A program made the translations under genes and the position numbers. A stretch of DNA of 64,000 nt from Novosphingobium chloroacetimidivorans (lineage in GTDB: Bacteria; Pseudomonadota; Alphaproteobacteria; Sphingomonadales; Sphingomonadaceae), in contig NZ_JACHLR010000001.1 of assembly GCF_014204535.1 (NCBI RefSeq), forward strand, positions 372,001-436,000, given 5' to 3'. Below, one piece after another: positions 39,062 through 48,511 of this stretch (the first letter of the stretch is position 1; each line of letters opens with the position of its first letter). A model generated the notes under the pieces. The model saw only the letters and a program-made list of their open reading frames with translations. It did no database searches and was not told the DNA's origin.

Positions 39062-40468
39062 TCAGTCGCCGGTCAGGATGCGATCGACCAGTTCCTTCAC
39101 CGTGGGCGTGAAGCCGTTGGAGTAGAACGGATCCTGCTTGAACTTGTAGGCCGCGTGTCCGGCGAACATCAGGTTCTCGTCGATCGGACCATCATGGGCG
39201 ATGTCCTGCAGAGTCTTCTGGATGCAGAAGCTGCGCGGATCGGCGAGTCGACCGGTGGTGTAGTCGTCGTGGTCCTTCCACGAAGAGAATCCGCAATGCG
39301 ACAGACAGCCCATGCAGTCGGCCTGGTCCTTGCGGATCACGTCGCGCTCGATCGGATCGACAAAGACGATGGTGTCGTCCGGCGTGCGCAGGCCATCGGT
39401 GTAGCCTTCCAGCACCCAGGCGCGCGCGCGCTCCAGGTCCTTGGGCGCAACCCAGAAGTTCTTGCCCTTGACACCCACGTCGAGCCGCACGGTGTGCTCG
39501 CCCGCCTCCACCTTCGAATAAGGGATCTGCCGCTCCGACCGCGCCTCCAGGTTGCGCAGGAACGGGTTGCGGACGGCCGAGGAGTAGAAGCCCGTCGGCG
39601 AAAAGCGGTGCAACAGCACATCGCCCGGCTCGAGCTCGCGCAGGGCGTCCTTCCACTGCTGCGGGATCGGGCTTTCGTGCGTCAGCAGCGGGCGGGTGCC
39701 GTACTGGAACGCGATCGAGCCCAGCTCGGGGTTGTCGATCCAGTTCTCCCAGTCGCGCAAGTACCAGACGCCGCCGGCCATGATGATGGGTACGTCGTCC
39801 GAGATGCCTTCGCCACGCATCGTGTCGCGCAGCGCCTTGACGCGGGGGTACGGATCCTCAGGCTTGGTCGGATCCTCCGCATTGGACAGGCCGTTGTGGC
39901 CGCCGGCGAGCCACGGGTCCTCGTAGACCACCGCGGCCATCAGGTCCGACACCTTGGAGTAAGCCCGCTTCCACAGCGCGCGAAAGGCGCGCGCAGAGCT
40001 GACGATCGGCAGGTAGTTGACGTTGAAGCGCTGGGCGATCTCGGACAGCTTGTAGGGCATGCCAGCGCCGCAGGTCACGCCGGCCACCATGCCGCGCGTC
40101 TTCTCCAGCACGCCTTCGAGCACTTGTTGGGCGCCACCCATTTCCCACAACACGTTGATGTTGATCGCGCCCTTGCCACCGGCGATGTCGTAGGCGCGAC
40201 GCACCTGCTCCACCGCGCCGTCGATGGCATAGCGGATCAGCTGCTCGTGCCGCTCCTTGCGGGTCAGCGCATCATAGATCTGAGGGACGATCTTGCCCTC
40301 CGCATCATAGCTGTCGGCATTGACCGCGCTGACCGTGCCGATCCCGCCTGCGGCGGCCCAGGCCCCCGAGCTCAGGTGGTTGGTCGCCGATACGCCCTTG
40401 CCGCCTTCGACCAGCGGCCAGACTTCGCGGCCGCCGTACATGATCGGCTTTAGACCCTTGAAACCCAT
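39062..40468 (-). CDS. Nitronate monooxygenase / 2-nitropropane dioxygenase-like flavoprotein
   Basis: 468 aa, FMN TIM-barrel type. Recognised from the N-terminal GGKGVSATNHLSSGAWAAAGG segment (shortened), ININVLWEMGG, VAGVTCGAGMP and IMAGGVWYLRDWENW. The C-terminal part (about 130 residues) includes a Cys-rich patch DCMGCLSHCGFSSW, unusual for the core family and conserved-looking; it might bind metal. Substrate not known. It stands between Amt and the lipoprotein-type methyltransferase. Confidence 0.85.
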   Translation of the reverse strand: MGFKGLKPIMYGGREVWPLVEGGKGVSATNHLSSGAWAAAGGIGTVSAVNADSYDAEGKIVPQIYDALTRKERHEQLIRYAIDGAVEQVRRAYDIAGGKGAININVLWEMGGAQQVLEGVLEKTRGMVAGVTCGAGMPYKLSEIAQRFNVNYLPIVSSARAFRALWKRAYSKVSDLMAAVVYEDPWLAGGHNGLSNAEDPTKPEDPYPRVKALRDTMRGEGISDDVPIIMAGGVWYLRDWENWIDNPELGSIAFQYGTRPLLTHESPIPQQWKDALRELEPGDVLLHRFSPTGFYSSAVRNPFLRNLEARSERQIPYSKVEAGEHTVRLDVGVKGKNFWVAPKDLERARAWVLEGYTDGLRTPDDTIVFVDPIERDVIRKDQADCMGCLSHCGFSSWKDHDDYTTGRLADPRSFCIQKTLQDIAHDGPIDENLMFAGHAAYKFKQDPFYSNGFTPTVKELVDRILTGD

Positions 40469-40501
40469 GACTCTATCGTCTTCCTTCTGGAGCGCACCTG
40501 C

Positions 40502-41251
40502 TCAACGGGCAGCGGCCGGAGCGCTGCCAGCCAAACGGCACGGTCGTATCGCCTCGGGCGCGGGCGCTGCGCCCTTTGCCTCGAAGCGCGCGTAATAACC
40601 TTGCATTTTGGGCTTACGCACAAATTCCGCCAAGCGAAAGCCCACTGCTTCGAATTCGCAGAAAAGCAAGGCAGGCGGGATACCGTGGCTTTCGGTCGGA
40701 CGATCGACGTCGACCACCACGACACTTCCGCCCGGACGGAGCGCCGGGCGCAGGTGCCACAGGAACGCATATGGCTCGCCCACTTCATGGTACATGTGGA
40801 CCAGCATGACGCGATCGAAGCTGTTCGCCGGCAGCCGGGGATCGTCCTCGGCGCCCTGCTTGATCGAGACATTGTCCAGCCGCTCGCGCTCGATCCGCAA
40901 GCCCAGGTTCCGCAGCGCCTCGCTGTCGATATCCTGCGCGAGCACCCGGCCCTCGGACCCGACACGCTGGGCAAGGCGCACCGTGTAGTACCCCTCACCC
41001 GCTCCCAGATCGGCCACCGACATGCCCTTGGCGATCCCCGCCAGGTCCATCACGGTACGGGCTTCGTTGACGCTGTCGCGTTCCGTTTCCGAGGAGAATC
41101 CGTTCGCGCCCAGGTTCGACACCGGTCGATCGGCGCGCGGGAATGCGCGCGAGCTGGCGGCGCGCCCATCCTCGACCTTGTTCTCGCAACCCGAAGTCAG
41201 TGCGGCGAGTGCCAGGACGGCACAAGATATGAAGCGGAAACCGGCGACCAT
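40502..41251 (-). CDS. Lipoprotein-type class I SAM methyltransferase-fold protein
   Basis: 249 aa. Start ATG 41251 gives MVAGFRFISCAVLALAALTSGC, a lipoprotein signal with lipobox LTSGC. The mature part has the SAM-binding motif SVADLGAGEGYYTVRLAQRV, motif II DIDSEALRN and VMLVHMYHEVGEP, then motif III VVVVDVDRP. A SAM enzyme facing the periplasm would lack cofactor, so either the fold has another role or the start is wrong. An upstream ATG at 41302 in the same frame would hide the signal. Confidence 0.85.
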   Translation of the reverse strand: MVAGFRFISCAVLALAALTSGCENKVEDGRAASSRAFPRADRPVSNLGANGFSSETERDSVNEARTVMDLAGIAKGMSVADLGAGEGYYTVRLAQRVGSEGRVLAQDIDSEALRNLGLRIERERLDNVSIKQGAEDDPRLPANSFDRVMLVHMYHEVGEPYAFLWHLRPALRPGGSVVVVDVDRPTESHGIPPALLFCEFEAVGFRLAEFVRKPKMQGYYARFEAKGAAPAPEAIRPCRLAGSAPAAAR

Positions 41252-41386
41252 GGGCCGCCCTTTAGCGGCTCGCCTGCGGCTTGGCAAAAGGTGCATTGAC
41301 AACGTCGTACACCGCTTGAGCCTCCGCTGGGTTCGCGGATGTCGGGCCAGGGAAAAGGCCAGCCACCAGCGGTTTGGCTTGCGCCC

Positions 41387-42514
41387 TTAGTCCACGTCTT
41401 CGACTTCGACCTTCTCGCCCGTGACCCGCTGCGACAGCGCAGCGGCCATGAAGGCGTCCAACTCGCCATCGAGCACGTCACCGGGCGCGGTGGAGACCAG
41501 GCCGGTGCGCAGATCCTTGACCTGCTGGTAGGGTTGCAACACGTAGGAACGGATCTGATGTCCCCAGCCGATATCGCTCTTGCTCGCGTGCTCGGCGCTC
41601 GCGGCTTCCTCGCGCTTCTGCATCTCGGCCTCGAACATGCGCGCCTTGAGCATGCCCATGGCGATCTCGCGGTTCTTGTGCTGCGACCGGTCGATCTGGC
41701 TGGCAACGACAATGCCCGAGGGCTGGTGCGTGATGCGCACCGCCGAGTCGGTCGTGTTAACGTGCTGGCCGCCGGCGCCGGATGCGCGGTACGTGTCGAT
41801 CTTCAGGTCGGACGGGTTGATGTCGATCTCGAAGGTGTCGTCGATCACCGGGTAGACCCAGACGCTGGAAAAGCTGGTGTGGCGCCGCGCCGAGCTGTCA
41901 TAGGGGCTGATACGGACCAGGCGGTGCACGCCGCTCTCGGTCTTGGCATAGCCATAGGCGTTCTCGCCCTTGATCAGCAGGGTGGCGCTCTTGATGCCCG
42001 CCGCCTCGCCAGCGTGGTAGTCGACCAGCTCGACCTTGTAGCCGTGGCGCTCCGCCCAGCGGGTGTACATGCGCTGGAGCATCTCGGCCCAGTCCTGGCT
42101 CTCGGTCCCGCCGGCGCCGGCGTGGACTTCGAGGTAGGTGTCGTTGGCGTCCGCCTCGCCCGCGAGCAGTGCCTGGACCTTGTCGCGGTCGGCGCGCTCG
42201 GCAAGCGCCTTCAACGTTGCATGGCCCTCGTCGACGGTGGCCTGGTCGTCCTCCATCTCGCCCAGTTCGATGAACTCGATCGCGTCGTTCATCTCGCTTT
42301 CGATCTGACTGACGGCGCCGATCGAGGCTTCGAGCCGGCGACGCTCCTTCATCACCGCTTCGGCTTCCTTGGGCTTGTCCCACAGCGTCGGATCCTCGAC
42401 GCGCGCGTTCAACTCGTCCAGGCGACGCGTCGCGCGATCCCAATCGAGGAACTTGCGGACGAGCGCCATAGCCTTCTGGATGCGCTCGATGTGGGCCTGC
42501 CCTTCGGCACGCAT
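41387..42514 (-). CDS. prfB: Peptide chain release factor 2
   Basis: Recognises UGA/UAA and releases the finished peptide. 375 aa from ATG 42514 (MRAEGQAH). The catalytic GGQ is in ASGAGGQHVNTTDS; the stop-codon loop reads RISPYDSSARRHTSFSS (SPF-type tripeptide as SPY). The frame is continuous through the region that in E. coli carries the programmed frameshift, so no recoding is needed here. The in-frame extension upstream to 42634 is non-coding. Confidence 0.96.
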   Translation of the reverse strand: MRAEGQAHIERIQKAMALVRKFLDWDRATRRLDELNARVEDPTLWDKPKEAEAVMKERRRLEASIGAVSQIESEMNDAIEFIELGEMEDDQATVDEGHATLKALAERADRDKVQALLAGEADANDTYLEVHAGAGGTESQDWAEMLQRMYTRWAERHGYKVELVDYHAGEAAGIKSATLLIKGENAYGYAKTESGVHRLVRISPYDSSARRHTSFSSVWVYPVIDDTFEIDINPSDLKIDTYRASGAGGQHVNTTDSAVRITHQPSGIVVASQIDRSQHKNREIAMGMLKARMFEAEMQKREEAASAEHASKSDIGWGHQIRSYVLQPYQQVKDLRTGLVSTAPGDVLDGELDAFMAAALSQRVTGEKVEVEDVD

Positions 42515-42688
42515 GATGACAAAACTCCGGAACGAACAGGGGTCGCCCCGCTTAGCGAAGCGGACGCGATTGTAAAGTGTGCGGGGGTGACGGCAGGCGT
42601 CGTCGCGAGCTCGACCCGCGACCTGTTCCGCCACAGCCTCTGCTCTCGTCGGGGTGCTTCGACGCGAGGTTCGTCACTGGCGAAACCG

Positions 42689-42709
42689 GTCCCGGGTGAA
42701 GCCAGGGAC
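42689..42709. repeat. Degenerate REP-like palindrome
   Basis: GTCCC (42689-42693) and GGGAC (42705-42709) with an 11-nt loop in the context CCGGTCCCGGGTGAAGCC. It is a decayed relative of the palindromes at 35891 and 45762, lying 12 nt after the peroxiredoxin stop. Confidence 0.4.
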
Positions 42710-42720
42710 GACGTGATCTC

Positions 42721-43263
42721 TCAGCGCTTCTTCAGTGCCTTCACCGCAGCCAGGGTCTGCGCCACGTGATCGCGGTAGTTCATGTCGGAGTGCACGAAGA
42801 CGATCTTGCCGCTCGGCGCGATGACGTAGCTGGTGCGGTCCGTCATGGTCGCCGAGACACCAGCCCGCTTGAGCGCGACATCGTAGGACTTGATGATCGC
42901 CGGGCTGGCGACACCGACGGTGAACTTGTCACGGCAGGCCTCGGTCGAAAACTTTCGCAAGGTCGGCAGGTCGTCCGCCGAAAGGCCGATCACCGTGGCG
43001 CCGTACTTCGCGAACTCTGGCGTGGCCTCGGCAAAGGCGTGCGCCTCCAACGTACACCCTTGCGTGAACGCCTTGGGATAGAAGTAGAGCACCACCGCGC
43101 CCTTGCGCAGCGCCCTTCGCAAGTCGAGCGGCACGTCCTTGCCGCCCAGCGCACCCTGCGTGCTGAACGCGGGAGCGGCGGCGCCCACGGGCAGAGTGGC
43201 GATGGCGGCGCCCGGCATGGCGATTGCGGCCAAGGTGGCGAGTGCGAAGAGCGGTTTGTACAT
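42721..43263 (-). CDS. Exported peroxiredoxin (BCP type)
   Basis: 180 aa. Signal peptide MYKPLFALATLAAIAMPGAA, start ATG 43263. Thioredoxin-like fold with peroxidatic Cys70 in AFTQGCTLEAHAF (family TPGCTxE), resolving candidate Cys110 in STEACRDKF, and TSYVIAPSGKIVFVHSD. The signal peptide puts it in the periplasm, unusual for BCP. The frame is open ten codons upstream. Confidence 0.9.
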   Translation of the reverse strand: MYKPLFALATLAAIAMPGAAIATLPVGAAAPAFSTQGALGGKDVPLDLRRALRKGAVVLYFYPKAFTQGCTLEAHAFAEATPEFAKYGATVIGLSADDLPTLRKFSTEACRDKFTVGVASPAIIKSYDVALKRAGVSATMTDRTSYVIAPSGKIVFVHSDMNYRDHVAQTLAAVKALKKR

Positions 43264-43307
43264 GGTGGCAGTCTGGACCCGGCAGGAAGCCAAGTCCAGT
43301 CGTTCGC

Positions 43308-43538
43308 TTACTCGATGTAACCCAGGACCGTGCCGACTTCGTAAGTCTCACCGGTAGATGCCGTGATCTTCAGCGTGCCGGTGGCGGGCGCCTCGACTTC
43401 GTTGGTCGACTTGTCAGCCTCAAGCGAGAACAGCGGCTGTCCCTCGGTCACCTGGTCGCCGTCCTTGGCGAGCCACTCGGCAATCTGGCCCTCCTGCATC
43501 GAGAAGCCAATCTTGGGGAGCAGGATTTCTACGGCCAT
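43308..43538 (-). CDS. Stand-alone lipoyl/biotinyl-carrier domain protein
   Basis: 76 aa and a complete biotin/lipoyl hammerhead: EILLPKIGFSMQEGQIAEWL, then the carrier Lys43 in LEADKSTNEVEAPATG, typical of lipoyl rather than biotin (MKM) sites. It is a single domain without E2 catalytic part. It lies 44 nt upstream of the peroxiredoxin gene on the same strand, so they may be co-transcribed. No E1, E3 or lipoate ligase gene is near. Confidence 0.9.
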   Translation of the reverse strand: MAVEILLPKIGFSMQEGQIAEWLAKDGDQVTEGQPLFSLEADKSTNEVEAPATGTLKITASTGETYEVGTVLGYIE

Positions 43539-43871
43539 GGTGTACGATCCTCTATGCGGTTTGTGCGCTGACTAACGCATGGCGCGATGCTGGCAAGTGT
43601 CCGATTGAGTGCGGGACCCAGCGCATCTGCAGAATACGGCTGGGCGATGAAATGGCAGGTCATATCGCCATGATGCACTTCTGTGCTCAAGAATGGGTTG
43701 GCGGCGCGAGCGGCATCGGCTTGGGTGGCTACATGGCTGTGAAGATCCACGACCTACTGCGCCGTTGCCGCGCACGCCTTCGATCACTTGTGGCGAGGGT
43801 GACGTAGGCCGAGGCCGAGCCCCGTCGAATCGGATCGAAAGCCAGGCATCCAGAACATGGGAGAGAATAGC
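43539..43871. other. Intergenic stretch without a supported gene
   Basis: 333 nt between the lipoyl gene and the SDR gene. A minus-strand frame of 73 codons (43529-43750) is open but has no ribosome-binding site, overlaps the lipoyl start and resembles no family. The GAGAGA before the SDR start at 43872 is the only signal I recognise. Confidence 0.5.
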
Positions 43872-44741
43872 ATGAACCAGCCCGCGAAGCGTACCGTCGT
43901 CATCACCGGGGCCAGCTCGGGGATCGGCCTTGCCAGCGCGCTCGAGTTCGCCCGTGCCGGCTGGCACGTCATCGGCACTGGCCGCGACCCCGCCCACAGC
44001 GCACAAGGCGAGGCGGCGATCCGCGAAGCGGCCGGTCCGGACGGCAGGGTCGACTTTCTGCGTGGCGACTTCTGCGACATGGCGGACGTGAAGCGCATCG
44101 CCGGCGAGATCGCCGGCCTTACCGACCGGATCGACGTGCTCGTCAACAATGCCGGCGGCACCCGCGATGCGATCTACATCACCAACGACGGGCTGGAGGC
44201 GACATTCGCCGCCAACCACCTCGCGCCGTTTCTGCTGACCCGCGAACTGCTGCCGCTCCTGGAACGCGCGGCGGCAGACCGAGAGGCCGGCGCCGTGCGG
44301 ATCATCGCGGTGGCGTCCAGCGCCCACCAGCACACGCCCGCCATGAACTGGGACGACCTCCAGTTCCGCGACGGCTCCGCCGGCGCCGCATACTGCCAGG
44401 CCAAGCTCGCCAACATCCTCTATACGCGCGAACTGAATCGACGGGCGGCCGACAAGGGCATCATCGCGCAGTCCATGCATCCCGGGATGGTCGACACCAA
44501 TTTCGCCAGCCACGGCGGCAAGGCCATGCAGGACCACTTCGCCACCCACGACGCTGAAGGTCCGGAAGCCGCCGCCCGCACGATCTTCTGGCTTGCAACA
44601 TCGCAGGAGGGCGGTCGCGATGGCGGGCGCTACTTCCACAACCAAGCCGAGGCGCCGGTCGCGCCGCAAGCAAGCGACGACGCGGCGGCGGCGCGGCTGT
44701 GGCAGGAAAGCGAGGCGCTGCTCACCGGCTTGGGGTATTAG
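43872..44741 (+). CDS. Short-chain dehydrogenase/reductase
   Basis: 289 aa NAD(P)-dependent oxidoreductase. Motifs: VVITGASSGIGLA (cofactor), NNAGG, catalytic Ser in IAVASSAHQ, and the Y-x3-K in AYCQAKLAN. Similar to the retinol-dehydrogenase-like group with a C-terminal extension. ATG 43872 is 6 nt after GAGAGA. Substrate unknown; no pathway neighbours. Confidence 0.9.
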   Translation: MNQPAKRTVVITGASSGIGLASALEFARAGWHVIGTGRDPAHSAQGEAAIREAAGPDGRVDFLRGDFCDMADVKRIAGEIAGLTDRIDVLVNNAGGTRDAIYITNDGLEATFAANHLAPFLLTRELLPLLERAAADREAGAVRIIAVASSAHQHTPAMNWDDLQFRDGSAGAAYCQAKLANILYTRELNRRAADKGIIAQSMHPGMVDTNFASHGGKAMQDHFATHDAEGPEAAARTIFWLATSQEGGRDGGRYFHNQAEAPVAPQASDDAAAARLWQESEALLTGLGY

Positions 44742-44870
44742 CCAGATCCTGGCTTGCAGGTCCTGACCAGTCCGCCCTTGTTCGGTCGGCCGGGTTGTAT
44801 AGGGCTGCAGGCGCGGTGACAGGCATCCTCAACTCTTGAGTCAGCGGCAGAAGCGGCTAGCACACGAGCC

Positions 44871-45743
44871 ATGGACAAGAACCTGCGCCCACGCCGCTCC
44901 GCCCTCTATTTGCCTGCATCCAACGCCAAGGCCATCGCCAAGGCACGGACCCTTCCGTGCGACATGGTGATCCTCGACCTTGAGGACGCCGTCGCGCCCG
45001 ACATGAAGGACGAGGCGCGCGATGCCGCGATAGCCGCAGTCCACGAAGGCGGCTTCGGCGATCGCGAGGTCGCCATCCGCGCCAATGGCTTGGATACGCC
45101 TTGGGGTGCCGCCGACCTTGCCGCCATCGCCGGGTCGCATGCCGACGCCGTGCTGGTGCCCAAGGTCGACGGCCCGGACGACATCGTCGCCTACCAGGAC
45201 GCGCTCGGCAGCGCGCCGCCGGCGATGCAGCTTTGGGCGATGATCGAGACGTGCGCGTCGGTCGCCAACCTGCCCGCGATCGCCGCGATGGCCGGCTCCA
45301 CGCGGCTCTCGCTGTGGATCATGGGCACCAACGATCTCGCCAAGGAGATGCGCGCTCAGCTGACACCGTGCCGCACGCCCTTCCTGCCCTTCCTGTCGAT
45401 GGCCGTCGCCGCGGCGCGCAGCCAGGGCATCGCCATCCTCGACGGGGTATGCAACGAGTTCCGCGACCTCGACGTGTTCGAGGCCGAGGCCCGCCAGGGC
45501 TTGATGTTCGGGTTCGAAGGCAAGACCCTGATCCACCCCGCGCAGATCGAGCCGTGCAACACGGTGTTCTCGCCCAGCGAGGCGGAGCTGGCCTGGGCTC
45601 ACGCGGTGATCGCGGCTTTTGAGCTGCCGGAGAACGCCGGCAAGGGTGTGATCAAGGTCGAGGGCAAGATGACGGAGCTGCTGCATCTGGAGCAAGCGCA
45701 ACGACTGGTGGCGGTGGCGGCGGGCATCGGCGCGACAGGGTAG
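44871..45743 (+). CDS. CoA-ester lyase (CitE/malyl-CoA lyase family)
   Basis: 290-aa TIM barrel. RSALYLPASN and the acidic metal motif ILDLEDAVAPDMKDEAR are family hallmarks, with AMIETCASVANL and GFEGKTLIHPAQIEPCNTVF near the end. Members cleave malyl-CoA, citramalyl-CoA or related esters. No citrate lyase alpha/gamma genes, ethylmalonyl-CoA or glyoxylate-cycle genes lie close, so the substrate is open. Separated from the SDR by 129 nt. Confidence 0.9.
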   Translation: MDKNLRPRRSALYLPASNAKAIAKARTLPCDMVILDLEDAVAPDMKDEARDAAIAAVHEGGFGDREVAIRANGLDTPWGAADLAAIAGSHADAVLVPKVDGPDDIVAYQDALGSAPPAMQLWAMIETCASVANLPAIAAMAGSTRLSLWIMGTNDLAKEMRAQLTPCRTPFLPFLSMAVAAARSQGIAILDGVCNEFRDLDVFEAEARQGLMFGFEGKTLIHPAQIEPCNTVFSPSEAELAWAHAVIAAFELPENAGKGVIKVEGKMTELLHLEQAQRLVAVAAGIGATG

Positions 45744-45761
45744 AAACGCCCAGCCGGCCAT

Positions 45762-45790
45762 CGTCGTCCCGGCTCAAGCCCGGGACGACG
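45762..45790. terminator. Perfect 11-bp palindrome between convergent genes
   Basis: CGTCGTCCCGG (45762-45772) and CCGGGACGACG (45780-45790) with a 7-nt loop. It lies between the convergent CoA-lyase and enolase genes, so it could end both transcripts, but has no T-run. It is also the clearest copy of the REP-like family seen at 35891 and 42689. Confidence 0.55.
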
Positions 45791-45809
45791 TATGACTTAG
45801 ACGTCTGGC

Positions 45810-47186
<1,377 letters not shown>

Positions 47187-47269
47187 TCAACCGTTCGTTG
47201 TGTTACGCAATGCACGTAAGAACATGCGGCACTACCTACGTGCGGGACCGAATCTCAGGAGGACACACC

Positions 47270-47782
47270 ATGGTCGAGACTACAACGATCCCCGGTTCGG
47301 GCGCCGCGGGCGGCAACGGCACCGAAGCTGCGAAGAACCACTTTTCCAAGGCCGTGGAAGAGGCACTGGCCGGCGCCAAGGCCCTGGGCACCGAAGCCCA
47401 GAACCGTGCCGGCGAGTATCGCGAGAAGCTTTACGAGAAGAAGGACGATCTCGCCGGCGACGCCAAGGTGCGCACTGACGAGTACAAGGAGAAGGCATTC
47501 AGCTTTGCCGACCAGGGCAAGGCCCAGGCCAGCGGCGCGCTCGCCAGCCTCAGCCAGCTGATCACCGACAACGCGGGCGTGCTCGATGAGAAGGTCGGCG
47601 CCAAGTACGGCGACTATGCTCGCGGTGCCGCCCGGTCGGTACAGGACGTCGCCACCCGCCTGGACGAGAAGTCGCTCGACGAACTCGGCGAGGATGCGGT
47701 CGAGTTCGTACGCCAGAGCCCAGCGCTCGCGCTCGGCATCGCCGCCGCCGCCGGTTACCTTATCGGTCGCGCGTTTAAGTAA
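47270..47782 (+). CDS. DUF883/YqjD-like membrane-anchored stress protein
   Basis: 170 aa behind a strong AGGAGGA site. Long Ala/Lys/Glu-rich helices (about 20-140) precede one C-terminal membrane helix (SPALALGIAAAAGYLIGRAF). This layout matches the YqjD/ElaB/YgaM family, whose E. coli members tether ribosomes to the inner membrane in stationary phase. It is first in a tight four-gene unit and sits behind the EcfG promoter. The family link is by architecture and the last 25 residues. Confidence 0.8.
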   Translation: MVETTTIPGSGAAGGNGTEAAKNHFSKAVEEALAGAKALGTEAQNRAGEYREKLYEKKDDLAGDAKVRTDEYKEKAFSFADQGKAQASGALASLSQLITDNAGVLDEKVGAKYGDYARGAARSVQDVATRLDEKSLDELGEDAVEFVRQSPALALGIAAAAGYLIGRAFK

Positions 47783-47809
47783 GGCACGGTCTGACGTACC
47801 GGACCGCAC

Positions 47810-48205
47810 ATGCTGGACACCACGCAGGCGCCTGAAACGGCCATCGACCCTTTGTTGAGCGAAGCGCGTGAGCGCTCGCTCAACGAGGACCTCCACCAGT
47901 TGGCGCAGGACGCCCGCGCCTATGCCGAAGCCGAGCTGCAATTTCAGAAATCGCGTGCGGCTTTTGCGGCGAGCGCCAGCAAGAACATCGCCGTCTACGC
48001 CGTGGCTGCGCTGGTGCTGGTGTTCTTTGCCGTGATGGCGCTCGTCGTTGGGCTTGTCATCGCGCTCGCACCCTGGATTACGCCCTGGGGTTCGACTGCA
48101 CTGGTCACTCTCGTGCTCCTGGGACTGGCGATCTTCCTCCTGATGCGCGCCAAGCGGCAGGTAAGCCTGCTGACGACCGTCTGGGGTGGGGAGAGATCGT
48201 CATGA
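47810..48205 (+). CDS. YqjE/DUF1469-like phage-holin-family membrane protein
   Basis: 131 aa. A soluble helical N-terminus (residues 1-60, with LNEDLHQLAQDARAYAEAELQFQ) is followed by two membrane helices (about 63-87 and 92-112) and a basic tail. It resembles YqjE, which sits next to yqjD in enterobacteria. It overlaps the next gene by 4 nt (ATGA at 48202). Confidence 0.8.
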   Translation: MLDTTQAPETAIDPLLSEARERSLNEDLHQLAQDARAYAEAELQFQKSRAAFAASASKNIAVYAVAALVLVFFAVMALVVGLVIALAPWITPWGSTALVTLVLLGLAIFLLMRAKRQVSLLTTVWGGERSS

Positions 48206-48495
48206 CCGCAGGGCTCGAAGCCAAAGTTCTCGCCGACAAGGCGCTGCGTGACACGACCAAGCTGACTCTCGATAAGCGCCTGGCGCAAGTGAAGCTCGAT
48301 CTCGAGGCGCGGGGCGTTGCCGGTCGAGTGGCCGACGAGTTCGTAGAGCATGCCAAGATGGTCTACGACGAAGGTGCCGCCGTGGCGCAGGAGCACCCTG
48401 GCATCATTGGCGGAACCATCGCCGCGCTCATGCTTTGGATCCTGCGAAATCCCATCATCGCCTGGCTCGACGCCCTGCTCGGGCCACGCCGTTAA
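48202..48495 (+). CDS. Small helical membrane protein in the stress operon (97 aa)
   Basis: ATG 48202 overlaps the previous stop. Helical and charged at the N-terminus (KALRDTTKLTLDKRLAQVKLD), then a membrane helix at GIIGGTIAALMLWILRN. It occupies the position of yqjK relative to yqjD-yqjE, but sequence similarity to YqjK is not evident to me. Confidence 0.75.
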   Translation: MTAGLEAKVLADKALRDTTKLTLDKRLAQVKLDLEARGVAGRVADEFVEHAKMVYDEGAAVAQEHPGIIGGTIAALMLWILRNPIIAWLDALLGPRR

Positions 48496-48511
48496 CACAC
48501 GAGGTCTCTCC

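Noticed and set aside
43529..43750. 73-codon minus-strand frame upstream of the lipoyl gene
   Set aside because: Overlaps the lipoyl start, no ribosome-binding site and no family.
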